Below are positions 1 through 5,978 of a stretch of 10,551 nt of DNA, piece by piece. The position numbers were made by a program, and so were the translations under genes. The DNA lies in contig JACCSL010000786.1 in assembly GCA_013812995.1 (NCBI GenBank), forward strand, positions 1-10,551, given 5' to 3'. Numbering within the stretch: position 1 is the first letter of the stretch; each line of letters opens with the position of its first letter. This stretch comes from Ardenticatenales bacterium (GTDB lineage Bacteria; Chloroflexota; Anaerolineae; Ardenticatenales; Ardenticatenaceae). The notes beneath the pieces are model-generated. The model ran no database searches, was not told where the DNA came from, and saw only the letters and a program-made list of their open reading frames with translations.

Positions 1-435
1 CGCCTTATAGGCCAACTCCGACGCATGCTCGAAGGCAGAGGCGATGTCCTGGGCCGTGGCCTGCTCTTTGCCTTCCAGACCGCGTGCGAAGCCCTGGAGG
101 ATTTGAGAGAGAATCACCCCAGAGTTCCCGCGTGCCCCCATCAGCGCACCCCGTGCCATACGGCGCGAAATTTCTCCAACCGACTCCTGCTCGGCCTTCT
201 GGTTTCGTAGTTCCTTCACTGCACTCTGCACAGTGAGCATCATGTTCGTTCCCGTGTCGCCATCCGGTACCGGGAAGACGTTCAGGGCATTGATATGAGG
301 TACATGCTGTTCCAACCACCCCGCCGCGCCCTCGTACATACTCAGGAGTGTTTGCCCATCAATGGATTCGATGATGAGCGTCGTTTCAACGGTGTGGGGC
401 GGGGTGGAATTGTGCGTCGTTGACTGATCCGTCAC
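1..435 (-). CDS. fakA: Fatty acid kinase subunit FakA / DAK2-domain protein, N-terminal part (cut by window edge)
   Basis: The first 145 codons of a gene leaving the left edge; the frame is open to base 1. The start is GTG at 435, chosen because AAGGAGG lies 5 nt upstream and the conserved region begins soon after. The DhaL/DAK2 signature is plain: NVFPVPDGDTGTN at residues 52-64, whose Asp pair (D58, D60) corresponds to the Mg2+-nucleotide ligands of the family, and GARGNSGVILSQ at residues 100-111. In the FakA family this N-terminal domain binds ATP and works with a FakB (DegV) protein to phosphorylate free fatty acids for phospholipid synthesis; the protein is cytosolic. The first 25 or so residues look like a variable tail. 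The gene is divergent from rpmB, as yloV/fakA is in Bacillus, but no Asp23/Gls24 (yloU-like) gene lies between them. A dihydroxyacetone-kinase-like role is less likely given this neighbourhood. The C-terminal domains lie outside the window. Confidence 0.93.
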   Translation of the reverse strand, partial: MTDQSTTHNSTPPHTVETTLIIESIDGQTLLSMYEGAAGWLEQHVPHINALNVFPVPDGDTGTNMMLTVQSAVKELRNQKAEQESVGEISRRMARGALMGARGNSGVILSQILQGFARGLEGKEQATAQDIASAFEHASELAYKA

Positions 436-440
436 AGGAG

Positions 441-447
441 CCTCCTT
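441..447 (-). promoter_or_regulatory. Ribosome binding site of fakA
   Basis: AAGGAGG on the minus strand, 5 nt before the GTG at 435. It is a near-perfect Shine-Dalgarno sequence and decides the start of the fakA reading frame, which has no ATG in the equivalent place. Confidence 0.85.
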
Positions 448-514
448 GAAACTATAAGTGCGATAATAGGGCAGATCATTGAATCTGCGATAGGGTGAAG
501 CAGGGGTACAGGTT

Positions 515-542
515 TTGATCTTCAGGGGGGGTATGGTATAGT
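515..542 (+). promoter_or_regulatory. Probable sigma-70-type promoter of rpmB
   Basis: TTGATC at 515-520 (4 of 6 to TTGACA), a 16-nt spacer, then TATAGT at 537-542 (5 of 6 to TATAAT) preceded by TG at 534-535, which makes an extended -10. The predicted start near 549 would give a leader of about 70 nt before the rpmB ATG. This is prediction from consensus only. Confidence 0.55.
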
Positions 543-557
543 AACCCCTGCTTCTGG

Positions 558-586
558 CAACTCGTGCCGACTAGGGACACGAGTTG
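558..586 (+). other. Stem-loop in the rpmB leader
   Basis: A 9-bp perfect stem (558-566 with 578-586, core AACTCGTG/CACGAGTT) closes an 11-nt loop in the 5' leader of rpmB. It is followed by the T-rich run GATTTATTTATGG, so it could act as a weak attenuator or as a structure that affects initiation. The stem is seen directly; any regulatory role is inference. Confidence 0.5.
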
Positions 587-617
587 ATTTATTTATGGTC
601 CTAAGGGGTAAGTCCGA

Positions 618-800
618 ATGGCTAAGTGTGAACGATGTGGTAAAAAGCCAGTCGCTGGCAAGAATGTTAGTCACTCTCAGGTGAGAACCAGACGGATGTT
701 TTCGCCCAACATCCAGAAATTTCTTATTATGGTAAATGGGGAGCGTACGCGGATGAAGCTTTGCACACGCTGTGCCCGCACCCTCGTCAAGACGGCATAA
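618..800 (+). CDS. rpmB: 50S ribosomal protein L28 (zinc-binding form)
   Basis: A 60-residue protein matching bL28 over its full length; short forms of about 60-65 residues are normal in Gram-positive bacteria and Chloroflexota. It begins MAKCERCGKKP, has the conserved Ser-His and Arg-rich segment (S18-R26), the N31-Q33 turn, and ends with CTRCARTL. Cys4, Cys7, Cys49 and Cys52 form two CxxC pairs, so this is the C+ paralogue type expected to hold one zinc ion. The ATG at 618 has AAGGGG at 603-608, 9 nt upstream. bL28 is a structural component of the large ribosomal subunit. The gene appears monocistronic: it has its own promoter-like sequence at 515-542 and a hairpin terminator at 817-843, and it is divergent from fakA and convergent with rpe. 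Confidence 0.97.
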   Translation: MAKCERCGKKPVAGKNVSHSQVRTRRMFSPNIQKFLIMVNGERTRMKLCTRCARTLVKTA

Positions 801-816
801 GAATCCTGGTTTCTCC

Positions 817-843
817 AAAGAGCGCGCCTAGCGCGCTCTTTTT
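817..843 (+). terminator. Rho-independent terminator of rpmB, overlapping the end of rpe
   Basis: An 11-bp perfect stem (817-827 with 831-841, core AGAGCGCGC) with a 3-nt loop, running into TTTTT (839-843) on the plus strand, 16 nt after the rpmB stop. The opposite strand also gives a GC-rich hairpin, with only TTT from the stem base after it, so it may act weakly for rpe as well. The loop CTA at 828-830 is the rpe stop codon, and the right arm encodes the last residues of Rpe. Confidence 0.88.
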
Positions 844-1523
844 GTTGCCTGCGCTCTCCCCTCCTCTGCCAGCGCCCGCAACCGCCGGATGCCCTCGGCT
901 ACATTCTTGCCCGGCCCGTAGACAGCGGAGCCCGCCACCAGCCAGGTAGCTCCCGCCGCGCCCAACAGAGGGGCACTTTCCTCGTTGACGCCCCCATCGA
1001 CTTCCAGAGCCATCTCAGCCAGCCCCCGCTCCTCCAGAAGTCCGCGCAGTCGGCTGATTTTGGGTAGCATACCTTTGATAAACTGCTGACCGCCGAAGCC
1101 CGGATTCACCGTCATGAGGAGAACTAGATCGAGTTCCTCCAGAATATTTTCCAGAGAGACAAGCGGCGTAGCCGGGTTCAAAGCCACCCCTGCCTTCATC
1201 CCCGCCCCCTTGATTTGCTGAACGACCCGGTGCAGGTGAGGGCAGGCTTCGACATGAACGGTCAGGATGTCTGCCCCGGCCCGGGCGTAATCCTCGACAA
1301 AGGCACCGGGATTCTCGATCATCAGGTGAACGTCGAGGGTGAGGGTGGTGACTTTTCGTAGCGCGGCAACGACGGGTGCGCCGATGGTCAGGTTAGGCAC
1401 AAAATGTCCATCCATAACGTCAATCTGGATGGCATCGGCCCCGCCCTGCTCAGCCTCGCGAACGGCGGTGCCTAGCTCTGCAAAATCCGCTGCGAGAATG
1501 GAAGGGATAATCCGAATCGTCAC
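828..1523 (-). CDS. rpe: Ribulose-phosphate 3-epimerase
   Basis: A 231-residue TIM-barrel enzyme that interconverts D-ribulose 5-phosphate and D-xylulose 5-phosphate in the pentose phosphate pathway (cytosol). Family marks: PSILAADF at residues 7-14, IDVMDGHFVPNLTIG at 34-48 with catalytic D35, DVHLMI at 64-69 with metal ligand H66, MTVNPGFGGQQF at 137-148 (phosphate loop), EVDGGVN at 174-180 with D176, and VAGSAVYG at 196-203. Residue 33, usually a metal-ligand His (HxD), is Gln here. Start: GTG at 1523, because MTIRIIPSIL matches the family N-terminus; an ATG at 1565 would add 14 non-homologous residues and overlap the upstream gene. A weak GGGAG lies about 12 nt upstream. The stop codon lies in the loop of the rpmB terminator. 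The preceding transglycosylase ends only 29 nt upstream, so rpe is probably read through from it. Confidence 0.95.
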   Translation of the reverse strand: MTIRIIPSILAADFAELGTAVREAEQGGADAIQIDVMDGHFVPNLTIGAPVVAALRKVTTLTLDVHLMIENPGAFVEDYARAGADILTVHVEACPHLHRVVQQIKGAGMKAGVALNPATPLVSLENILEELDLVLLMTVNPGFGGQQFIKGMLPKISRLRGLLEERGLAEMALEVDGGVNEESAPLLGAAGATWLVAGSAVYGPGKNVAEGIRRLRALAEEGRAQATKRAR

Positions 1524-1552
1524 AAAAAACCTACTCTCCCCATATATTGTGT

Positions 1553-2932
1553 TTACTGGGCACAAGCAACAATAGATATATCATCCAGAAAAAAGCTGGT
1601 ATCTAATCTAAAGTCTGTTTGAGCTTCAAAAGAAATTTGGAGAGTTTGCCCTCTATATGCACTTATATCAAGGCTAGAAACATTCCAAGTTCGGCTATTA
1701 TCTTCATCCGTTAAGATTTTTAGGGTGCGGAGATTTTGACCCGATAGTGTGCGTAGTCTAATATAGAGATAATCATCATTAGAAATGGTGTCTTCAGCTC
1801 TCACAAACCAGTAGAAATTGAGATAAGCAGATATAACAGGTTTGCCATGCGGATTGCTTCGAGGAATAGTAACAGTTTGGTAGAGTTTGTCTATAGAACC
1901 TGAATTTCCTCCCATCCAAGCACTGTATTTTCCAGAATAGCCGTTACTGCTAAAAAACTTTGTATTACCACTCGTTGACCATTTATATACTCCTGACTCG
2001 AAACCACCATTCTGTACCGGATTTGGAGCACAAGGCGCGTAATCTCTGTCACTCACGGGTACAAATCTAACACTACATGATAGATGGAAAGGTAATGGTG
2101 TAGCAATATGTGCTGATGGAGGGTTTGTAATTAGGGATCGCTCAGGTAATGTAAGTGCTGTTGGTTCCCACAAAAATGTTCCAATCGGGTATTGAGGTGG
2201 ATTCGCTGCACATCCCCACACCTTTTCTTGGTACGGCCATTTTGTTCCATCCTGAGTATCGTTACATTTCCAGATTCCGCGTTGTGGGTCAAAATTGGGA
2301 TTGTTGGGATTATTTGTATTACTGAAACTGTTGTATGCCCAAACAGCATAATACCAGTTTTCGACAATGGCTGGATCGTTATTACCAATGACTTGTGAAG
2401 TCTCATTCCATTTGTTTATAAGAAATAATGCTCCCGTTCCAATATTATAAGCAGGTTCTCGTGCTACTCTTGCGGCATCAAACCCTCCGCCCCCACTCAT
2501 GGAACTGGTTATTTGCATAATACCATATCCACAATCAGGAGCGATTAAGGTAGGACCTGTATCCCCATAATTTGCTACAAATTGTTTCCACCCACTACTT
2601 TCCACATAAGCAACAGATCTCAATAAAATACATGGTACATAAGGATCAACTTTGCTCAATCCAGGATAGCCTTTGAAAATCTGTGGTAGTGTGGGGCCAT
2701 CATTACCTAAACGATTTGTCCCTGCCTTATCAAAAATATTTTGTAATTCGCTTGGAAAAGGCTGTCGGCCATTTGCGGCGGGCTGTGGACATTGAGCTGC
2801 GGTACACGAAGCCGGATTGGTAAATTGTATTAAGGTGGGAAGCAGAAGAATGAATAGTAGGGATATAGATTTTGTGAGTAAGTTAGATAAGTGTGAGTAA
2901 ATTGTCCGTAAGCGTGCAACAGATTGCGCCAT
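1553..2932 (-). CDS. Secreted lytic-transglycosylase-like protein with C-terminal beta-sandwich module
   Basis: 459 residues. Residues 1-20 are basic and residues 22-37 (SISLLFILLLPTLIQF) form a hydrophobic signal-peptide core, followed by a likely cleavage site around 42-47. Residues about 65-205 carry the lysozyme-fold SLT pattern: AYVESSGW at 108-115 with candidate catalytic E111, CGYGIMQIT at 134-142, a helix at 161-176, and VWAYN at 197-201. The distance from Glu to GYGIMQ (24 residues) is longer than in classic Slt70-type enzymes. Residues 305-457 look like a jelly-roll carbohydrate-binding-type module: it opens with NGGFESG, has GYSGKYSAWMGG at 331-342, and ends in FFLDDISIV. Several Cys residues (43, 48, 101, 134, 223, 241, 286, 301, 457) suggest disulfides outside the cell. 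Expected role: cleavage of peptidoglycan or a related glycan. The ATG at 2932 has only a weak AGGG far upstream. AT-rich composition sets it apart. The exact substrate is not known. Confidence 0.8.
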   Translation of the reverse strand: MAQSVARLRTIYSHLSNLLTKSISLLFILLLPTLIQFTNPASCTAAQCPQPAANGRQPFPSELQNIFDKAGTNRLGNDGPTLPQIFKGYPGLSKVDPYVPCILLRSVAYVESSGWKQFVANYGDTGPTLIAPDCGYGIMQITSSMSGGGGFDAARVAREPAYNIGTGALFLINKWNETSQVIGNNDPAIVENWYYAVWAYNSFSNTNNPNNPNFDPQRGIWKCNDTQDGTKWPYQEKVWGCAANPPQYPIGTFLWEPTALTLPERSLITNPPSAHIATPLPFHLSCSVRFVPVSDRDYAPCAPNPVQNGGFESGVYKWSTSGNTKFFSSNGYSGKYSAWMGGNSGSIDKLYQTVTIPRSNPHGKPVISAYLNFYWFVRAEDTISNDDYLYIRLRTLSGQNLRTLKILTDEDNSRTWNVSSLDISAYRGQTLQISFEAQTDFRLDTSFFLDDISIVACAQ

Positions 2933-3003
2933 TTGTTTTTTGGAGCCCTTTTAGTAAATTGTTGTTTTATTTCTGTCGAGAGTTATTGAATGATGTAGGC
3001 TAA

Positions 3004-3009
3004 ATTATA
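3004..3009 (-). promoter_or_regulatory. Possible -10 element before the transglycosylase gene
   Basis: A perfect TATAAT on the minus strand in the 128-bp gap between the propeller gene and the transglycosylase gene, about 72 nt before the ATG. No convincing -35 lies 16-18 nt upstream, and the region is AT-rich, so chance is a real possibility. If used, it would give the transglycosylase (and perhaps rpe) a promoter of its own. Confidence 0.3.
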
Positions 3010-3060
3010 TCTCAATCCAATAAGGTTAGCTGGGTGCGGGTAGTAGTAAATATGATACTG

Positions 3061-4482
3061 TTATTTGCTACTATCAATTGGTATATCTCCCATAGTCCAG
3101 CCTATAATGCTTAACTCACCTGGCGCTGAAATAGAGTGAACTTGCTTACCGTCTGCGCTAACCAGCAAAATTTCTCTTCCTGCATCCGTTATTTTAGAAA
3201 GTGCTAGCCAAGCACCAGATGGTGCCCAACTTCGGGGGGCAAGACTAGCTTGTTCTGCGAGTTGGATAGATTGACTAGGTCGACCTTCAAGGGTGAGCAG
3301 TTCCAAACTCATATGCCCGTCTGGTTGTGGGTTGGTAATAAGAATACTTTGTCCATTGGGATTCCATATAGGATCTATTGCAGGTATTTGAGTACCTTGA
3401 ACCAAAGCTCTTCCTTTACCAGGGCCAATAGGAACCAAAACCACGGAATTCATGTTTGCTTCTTGCTGTATGATAGAACATAACAGCCATTTTCCATTTG
3501 GAGCCAAAGTATAGCAACGAGGTATACCAATTTCTGTTATTGTGTTAATCATTTTTGTTATGTTTTGTGCCGTACTGGTAGTACTCCAAAGCTCAACGTG
3601 TCCTGAAGCCCCTTTTTGATAGTAGAGCAATTGACTATCTACTGACCAGTCAAGAATATAAATCCACTCCCGAGCCTCAGTTTGTAAGTCTGAAATAGTT
3701 GCTTTTACCAAAGAGGTTTCAGTCCCAGCCTCAACATCCACAATCACAATTGCTCGTTCGTAAGGGAAATCGTTGTTGCTCTGCCGTTCAAAAGCAATCC
3801 ATTGATCGTCAGACGACCAAACTGGGTAATTCTGATAACGACCGATATGTACTTCACTAGCAAGTTTTTTGGTCCCTGAATCTCTCAAACTCACTATCCA
3901 TAGGTCCGCAATGTAGGGATTATTGCCATCTGCTCCAGGTGGCATTGCGGTATAGGCAATCATAGTTCCATCATGAGATAGAGTAGCTCGAATTCCAGCC
4001 GAGCCATGACGATCAATTGTAGTAAGAATACGACGACTTTCTGGATTAGCAGCACTGGCAGCCCAGATAACAATCTTATCGACTCGCAATTCGGAATAGA
4101 TGATTTTTGGTCCAGTCGGTAACGGCCCAATTGTTTCAGGCACGGCTGTAGCAGTAGCAGGGGAGAATGTTGCAGTTATTGTTGGCAGTATGACTGGGGT
4201 AGTTGCTATAACCTGTTCCTGCGGTGCTGGATATGATTGATTGGTTGGTTGTTCTGTTGGCTTTGATTGTGGTTGGGGTTGCACCCCTAGTTGAGTTGAT
4301 TCGGTTGGTTTCTTGGCAGGACCAGGATATGGATATTGTGTTTGTGTTTCAGGTGATGATGAATTAAATGCTGTGTCTTTGATGGTCCGTAATTTCTGAA
4401 AGCTCAATGTCAAGCCAAGGATCAGGGCTCCTAAGAGCAATATTCCGAGCAAGCTGCGGAAAGTATCCGAGAAATGTCTCAT
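3061..4482 (-). CDS. Membrane-anchored TolB/PD40-type beta-propeller protein
   Basis: 473 residues. One N-terminal transmembrane segment at 11-28 (LLGILLLGALILGLTLSF) follows a short basic tail, so the bulk should lie outside the membrane. Residues about 38-124 are a low-complexity stalk rich in Pro, Thr, Gln and Ser. Residues 125-465 hold repeated PD40/WD40-like strands with the [SAN]-x-[DN]-[GDS]-x-x-[IL]-[AL] pattern: SHDGTMIAY (169-177), SSDDQWIAF (223-231), SVDSQLLYY (280-288), APNGKWLLC (327-335), NPNGQSILI (374-382) and APSGAWLAL (420-428). That is six repeats, fitting a six-bladed TolB-like propeller. No catalytic motif was seen; a binding or scaffold role on the cell surface is the best guess. 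The ATG at 4482 has GAGG 8 nt upstream, and a good promoter lies at 4559-4587. It is AT-rich like the transglycosylase gene 128 bp downstream, and the two may work together on the envelope. Confidence 0.8.
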   Translation of the reverse strand: MRHFSDTFRSLLGILLLGALILGLTLSFQKLRTIKDTAFNSSSPETQTQYPYPGPAKKPTESTQLGVQPQPQSKPTEQPTNQSYPAPQEQVIATTPVILPTITATFSPATATAVPETIGPLPTGPKIIYSELRVDKIVIWAASAANPESRRILTTIDRHGSAGIRATLSHDGTMIAYTAMPPGADGNNPYIADLWIVSLRDSGTKKLASEVHIGRYQNYPVWSSDDQWIAFERQSNNDFPYERAIVIVDVEAGTETSLVKATISDLQTEAREWIYILDWSVDSQLLYYQKGASGHVELWSTTSTAQNITKMINTITEIGIPRCYTLAPNGKWLLCSIIQQEANMNSVVLVPIGPGKGRALVQGTQIPAIDPIWNPNGQSILITNPQPDGHMSLELLTLEGRPSQSIQLAEQASLAPRSWAPSGAWLALSKITDAGREILLVSADGKQVHSISAPGELSIIGWTMGDIPIDSSK

Positions 4483-4558
4483 TAGTTAAGCCTCACTCTT
4501 AAAAAGATTGTTGCCAATAGGATTTCAATTTCGCAACTCTTCTTGGGATTTGCCAAGT

Positions 4559-4587
4559 AGTATAGTGCAGGGTAGAACCATTGTCTA
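4559..4587 (-). promoter_or_regulatory. Strong sigma-70-type promoter of the propeller gene
   Basis: On the minus strand, TAGACA (4587-4582, 5 of 6 to TTGACA), a 17-nt spacer, and TATACT (4564-4559, 5 of 6 to TATAAT). The predicted start near 4553 gives a leader of about 70 nt. The position just after the rlmN stop suggests the two AT-rich genes carry their own promoter. Prediction from consensus only. Confidence 0.6.
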
Positions 4588-4616
4588 GCACTCATTTGAA
4601 GAATTGAAGAGAAATT

Positions 4617-5768
4617 TCATAGGACTTTACCCTGATGAATCCGCTGGCGGACCACCTGATCGACGGCGTCCTTGCTGGGGTAGTCGCTGATGGGGACGAT
4701 GGAGCGGCCCCGCCCCTCCACGGCGGCATAGAGCTGACCGCAGCCCGCCGCCACGTCGATGCCCCGCCGCATACGCACGGTGGCATTCACCCCGTAGCTG
4801 CGGAGGATGCCCACGAACTCGTCGATGCGTTTCGGGTCACTGGCGGGCCAGGGCGAGCCGGGCACCGGGTTGAGCGGAATCAGATTGACATGGGCCAACA
4901 TCCCTCGAATGAGCCTGCCGAGCGCGTGCGCCTGCTCCGGCGTATCGTTGACCTCGTTGATCATCGCATACTCGAAGGTGATGCGCCGCCCCGTTGTGGC
5001 GATGTATTGTCGCACCGCATCCATCAGCTCGGCGATGGGGTACTGGCGGTTAATGGGGACCAGCTCTGAGCGAATCTCATCAATGGGGGAGTGCAGGGAG
5101 ACGGCCAGGTTGACCTGGATATTTTCCTCGGCCAGGCGACGAATGGCGGGGACCAGACCAACGGTGCTCAACGTCATGCGGCGCGCCCCGATATTCAGCC
5201 CCTCGTGATCGTTCAGGATGGTGACGGCCTTGATCGTATCATTATAGTTCGCGAGTGGTTCGCCCATGCCCATGAAGACAATGTTGGTCAGGGCATGATC
5301 GCCTTCCGGCGGGCCGTCGCGCCGCAACTCGCGCTCTACGTGGACAATCTGGCTGACGATCTCGCCCGCTTCCAGATTGCGGATAAGGCCCATTCGCCCC
5401 GTGGCACAGAAGGCGCAGGCGTAGGCACAGCCCACCTGCACCGAGATGCAGGCCGTGTTGCGCACATCGTACTCCATGAGCACCGCCTCGATTTTCTCGT
5501 GGTCGGGCAAATCCAGGAGCCATTTCTGCGTGTGACCATCCGTGGAGTGAATCTCGGCAACTTCGGTGAGCGTGCCGAGCGTCGCGTGCTCAGCCAGCTT
5601 CTCGCGCAGGGCCTTCGGCAGATTGCCCATCTCCTCGAAGGAGGTGACGAGCGGGCGGTAGAGCCAGTGCCAGATTTGCTTCGTGCGGAAGCGGGGTTCC
5701 CCCAGAGAGAGGACAAACGATTCCATCTCGTCGCGTGTTAAGTTATAGAGGTTTGTCTTCGTCGCCAT
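4617..5768 (-). CDS. rlmN: Dual-specificity RNA methyltransferase RlmN (23S rRNA A2503 / tRNA A37, C2)
   Basis: 383 residues, a usual length for the family. It is a radical-SAM enzyme that methylates C2 of adenosine in 23S rRNA and in some tRNAs by a ping-pong mechanism through a methylated Cys. Seen: an N-terminal RlmN helical domain (LYNLTRDEM, then FRTKQIWHWLY); TACISVQVGC with C107, the family's resolving Cys; the radical-SAM CxxxCxxC at C114, C118 and C121; GMGEPLANY at 167-175 (SAM-binding GGE-type motif); LSTVGLVP and LAVSLHS; and RRGIDVAAGCGQL with C343, the methyl-carrying Cys. Start: ATG at 5768, because MATKTNLYNL matches family N-termini, GAGAG lies a few nt upstream and a promoter-like sequence ends at 5801; the in-frame ATG at 5810 has no Shine-Dalgarno. 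The 5' end overlaps a response-regulator remnant by 31 nt. GC-rich, unlike the gene downstream. Confidence 0.96.
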   Translation of the reverse strand: MATKTNLYNLTRDEMESFVLSLGEPRFRTKQIWHWLYRPLVTSFEEMGNLPKALREKLAEHATLGTLTEVAEIHSTDGHTQKWLLDLPDHEKIEAVLMEYDVRNTACISVQVGCAYACAFCATGRMGLIRNLEAGEIVSQIVHVERELRRDGPPEGDHALTNIVFMGMGEPLANYNDTIKAVTILNDHEGLNIGARRMTLSTVGLVPAIRRLAEENIQVNLAVSLHSPIDEIRSELVPINRQYPIAELMDAVRQYIATTGRRITFEYAMINEVNDTPEQAHALGRLIRGMLAHVNLIPLNPVPGSPWPASDPKRIDEFVGILRSYGVNATVRMRRGIDVAAGCGQLYAAVEGRGRSIVPISDYPSKDAVDQVVRQRIHQGKVL

Positions 5769-5911
5769 CGTGTTCTCTCTAAATTCCAGGTCACCGAGCA
5801 AGTGTACCATGCGAGAGAAGCACTTCGCAACAACTGACGGTCCTCAAGATACCTCGTCAACACACTCAGGTTGGTAGGATTATCGTCCACCACCAAGATG
5901 GTTTGGGTCAT
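5738..5911 (-). pseudogene. Truncated response regulator (receiver-domain N-terminus only)
   Basis: An ORF of 57 codons with an ATG at 5911 and a good ribosome site (GAGAGG, 7 nt upstream). Its first 26 residues (TQTILVVDDNPTNLSVLTRY at 2-21, then LEDRQ) are the beta1-alpha1 start of a CheY-type receiver, with the acidic pair D9-D10. From about residue 27 the sequence loses all family likeness (W/R/S-rich, reading into rlmN out of frame) and stops at 5738. The phospho-acceptor Asp, the Thr/Ser and the Lys of a receiver, and any output domain, are missing. It starts 67 bp after the hybrid kinase stop on the same strand, so it was probably the second gene of that operon, a plausible target of its HPt domain. 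A deletion seems to have fused its 5' end to the region before rlmN. A functional short peptide is possible but unlikely. Confidence 0.8.
5801..5830 (-). promoter_or_regulatory. Possible promoter of rlmN
   Basis: On the minus strand, TTGCGA (5830-5825) and TACACT (5806-5801), 18 nt apart, with TG in the extended -10 place (TGGTACACT). Each hexamer matches consensus at 4 of 6. A start near 5794 would put the ATG at 5768 as the first usable codon. The sequence lies at the junction between the response-regulator remnant and rlmN, so it could be the original rlmN promoter kept after the deletion. Confidence 0.35.
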
Positions 5912-5978
5912 AGTTCCACCTCTCTGTATTCCTCAGGGAGCGCGATAAGTGTTTGCCCCGCAAGCCCATCAGCCAAAG

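Larger units (their letters stand above)
1541..4616. other. AT-rich block carrying two cell-envelope genes, probably acquired
   Basis: The segment between the start of rpe and the stop of rlmN is visibly richer in A/T than both flanks: bases 2281-2340 have 23 of 60 G+C, against 37 of 60 at 7741-7800 in the kinase gene. The change coincides with the gene borders on both sides. No transposase, integrase, tRNA or clear flanking repeat was seen, so the route of entry is unknown. It interrupts an otherwise conserved rlmN-rpe-rpmB-fakA order. Acquisition is inference; the base composition contrast is seen directly. Confidence 0.55.

Noticed and set aside
1524..1565. Longer Rpe starting at the ATG at 1565
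   Set aside because: It would overlap the end of the transglycosylase gene and add residues not found in the family; GTG at 1523 gives the standard N-terminus.
2800..2812. Lipoprotein signal (Pro-Ala-Ser-Cys) in the transglycosylase
   Set aside because: The -3 residue is Pro and the Cys lies too far after the hydrophobic core for a normal lipobox; ordinary export is more likely.
4511..4556. Direct repeat TTGCCAA (4511-4517 and 4550-4556) as an insertion footprint or operator
   Set aside because: Only 7 bp in AT-rich DNA, with no matching copy at the other end of the AT-rich block; chance is likely.
5091..5741. 216-codon plus-strand ORF inside rlmN
   Set aside because: It is antisense to clear RlmN coding sequence with all catalytic motifs, has no recognisable protein features and results from GC-rich codon bias.
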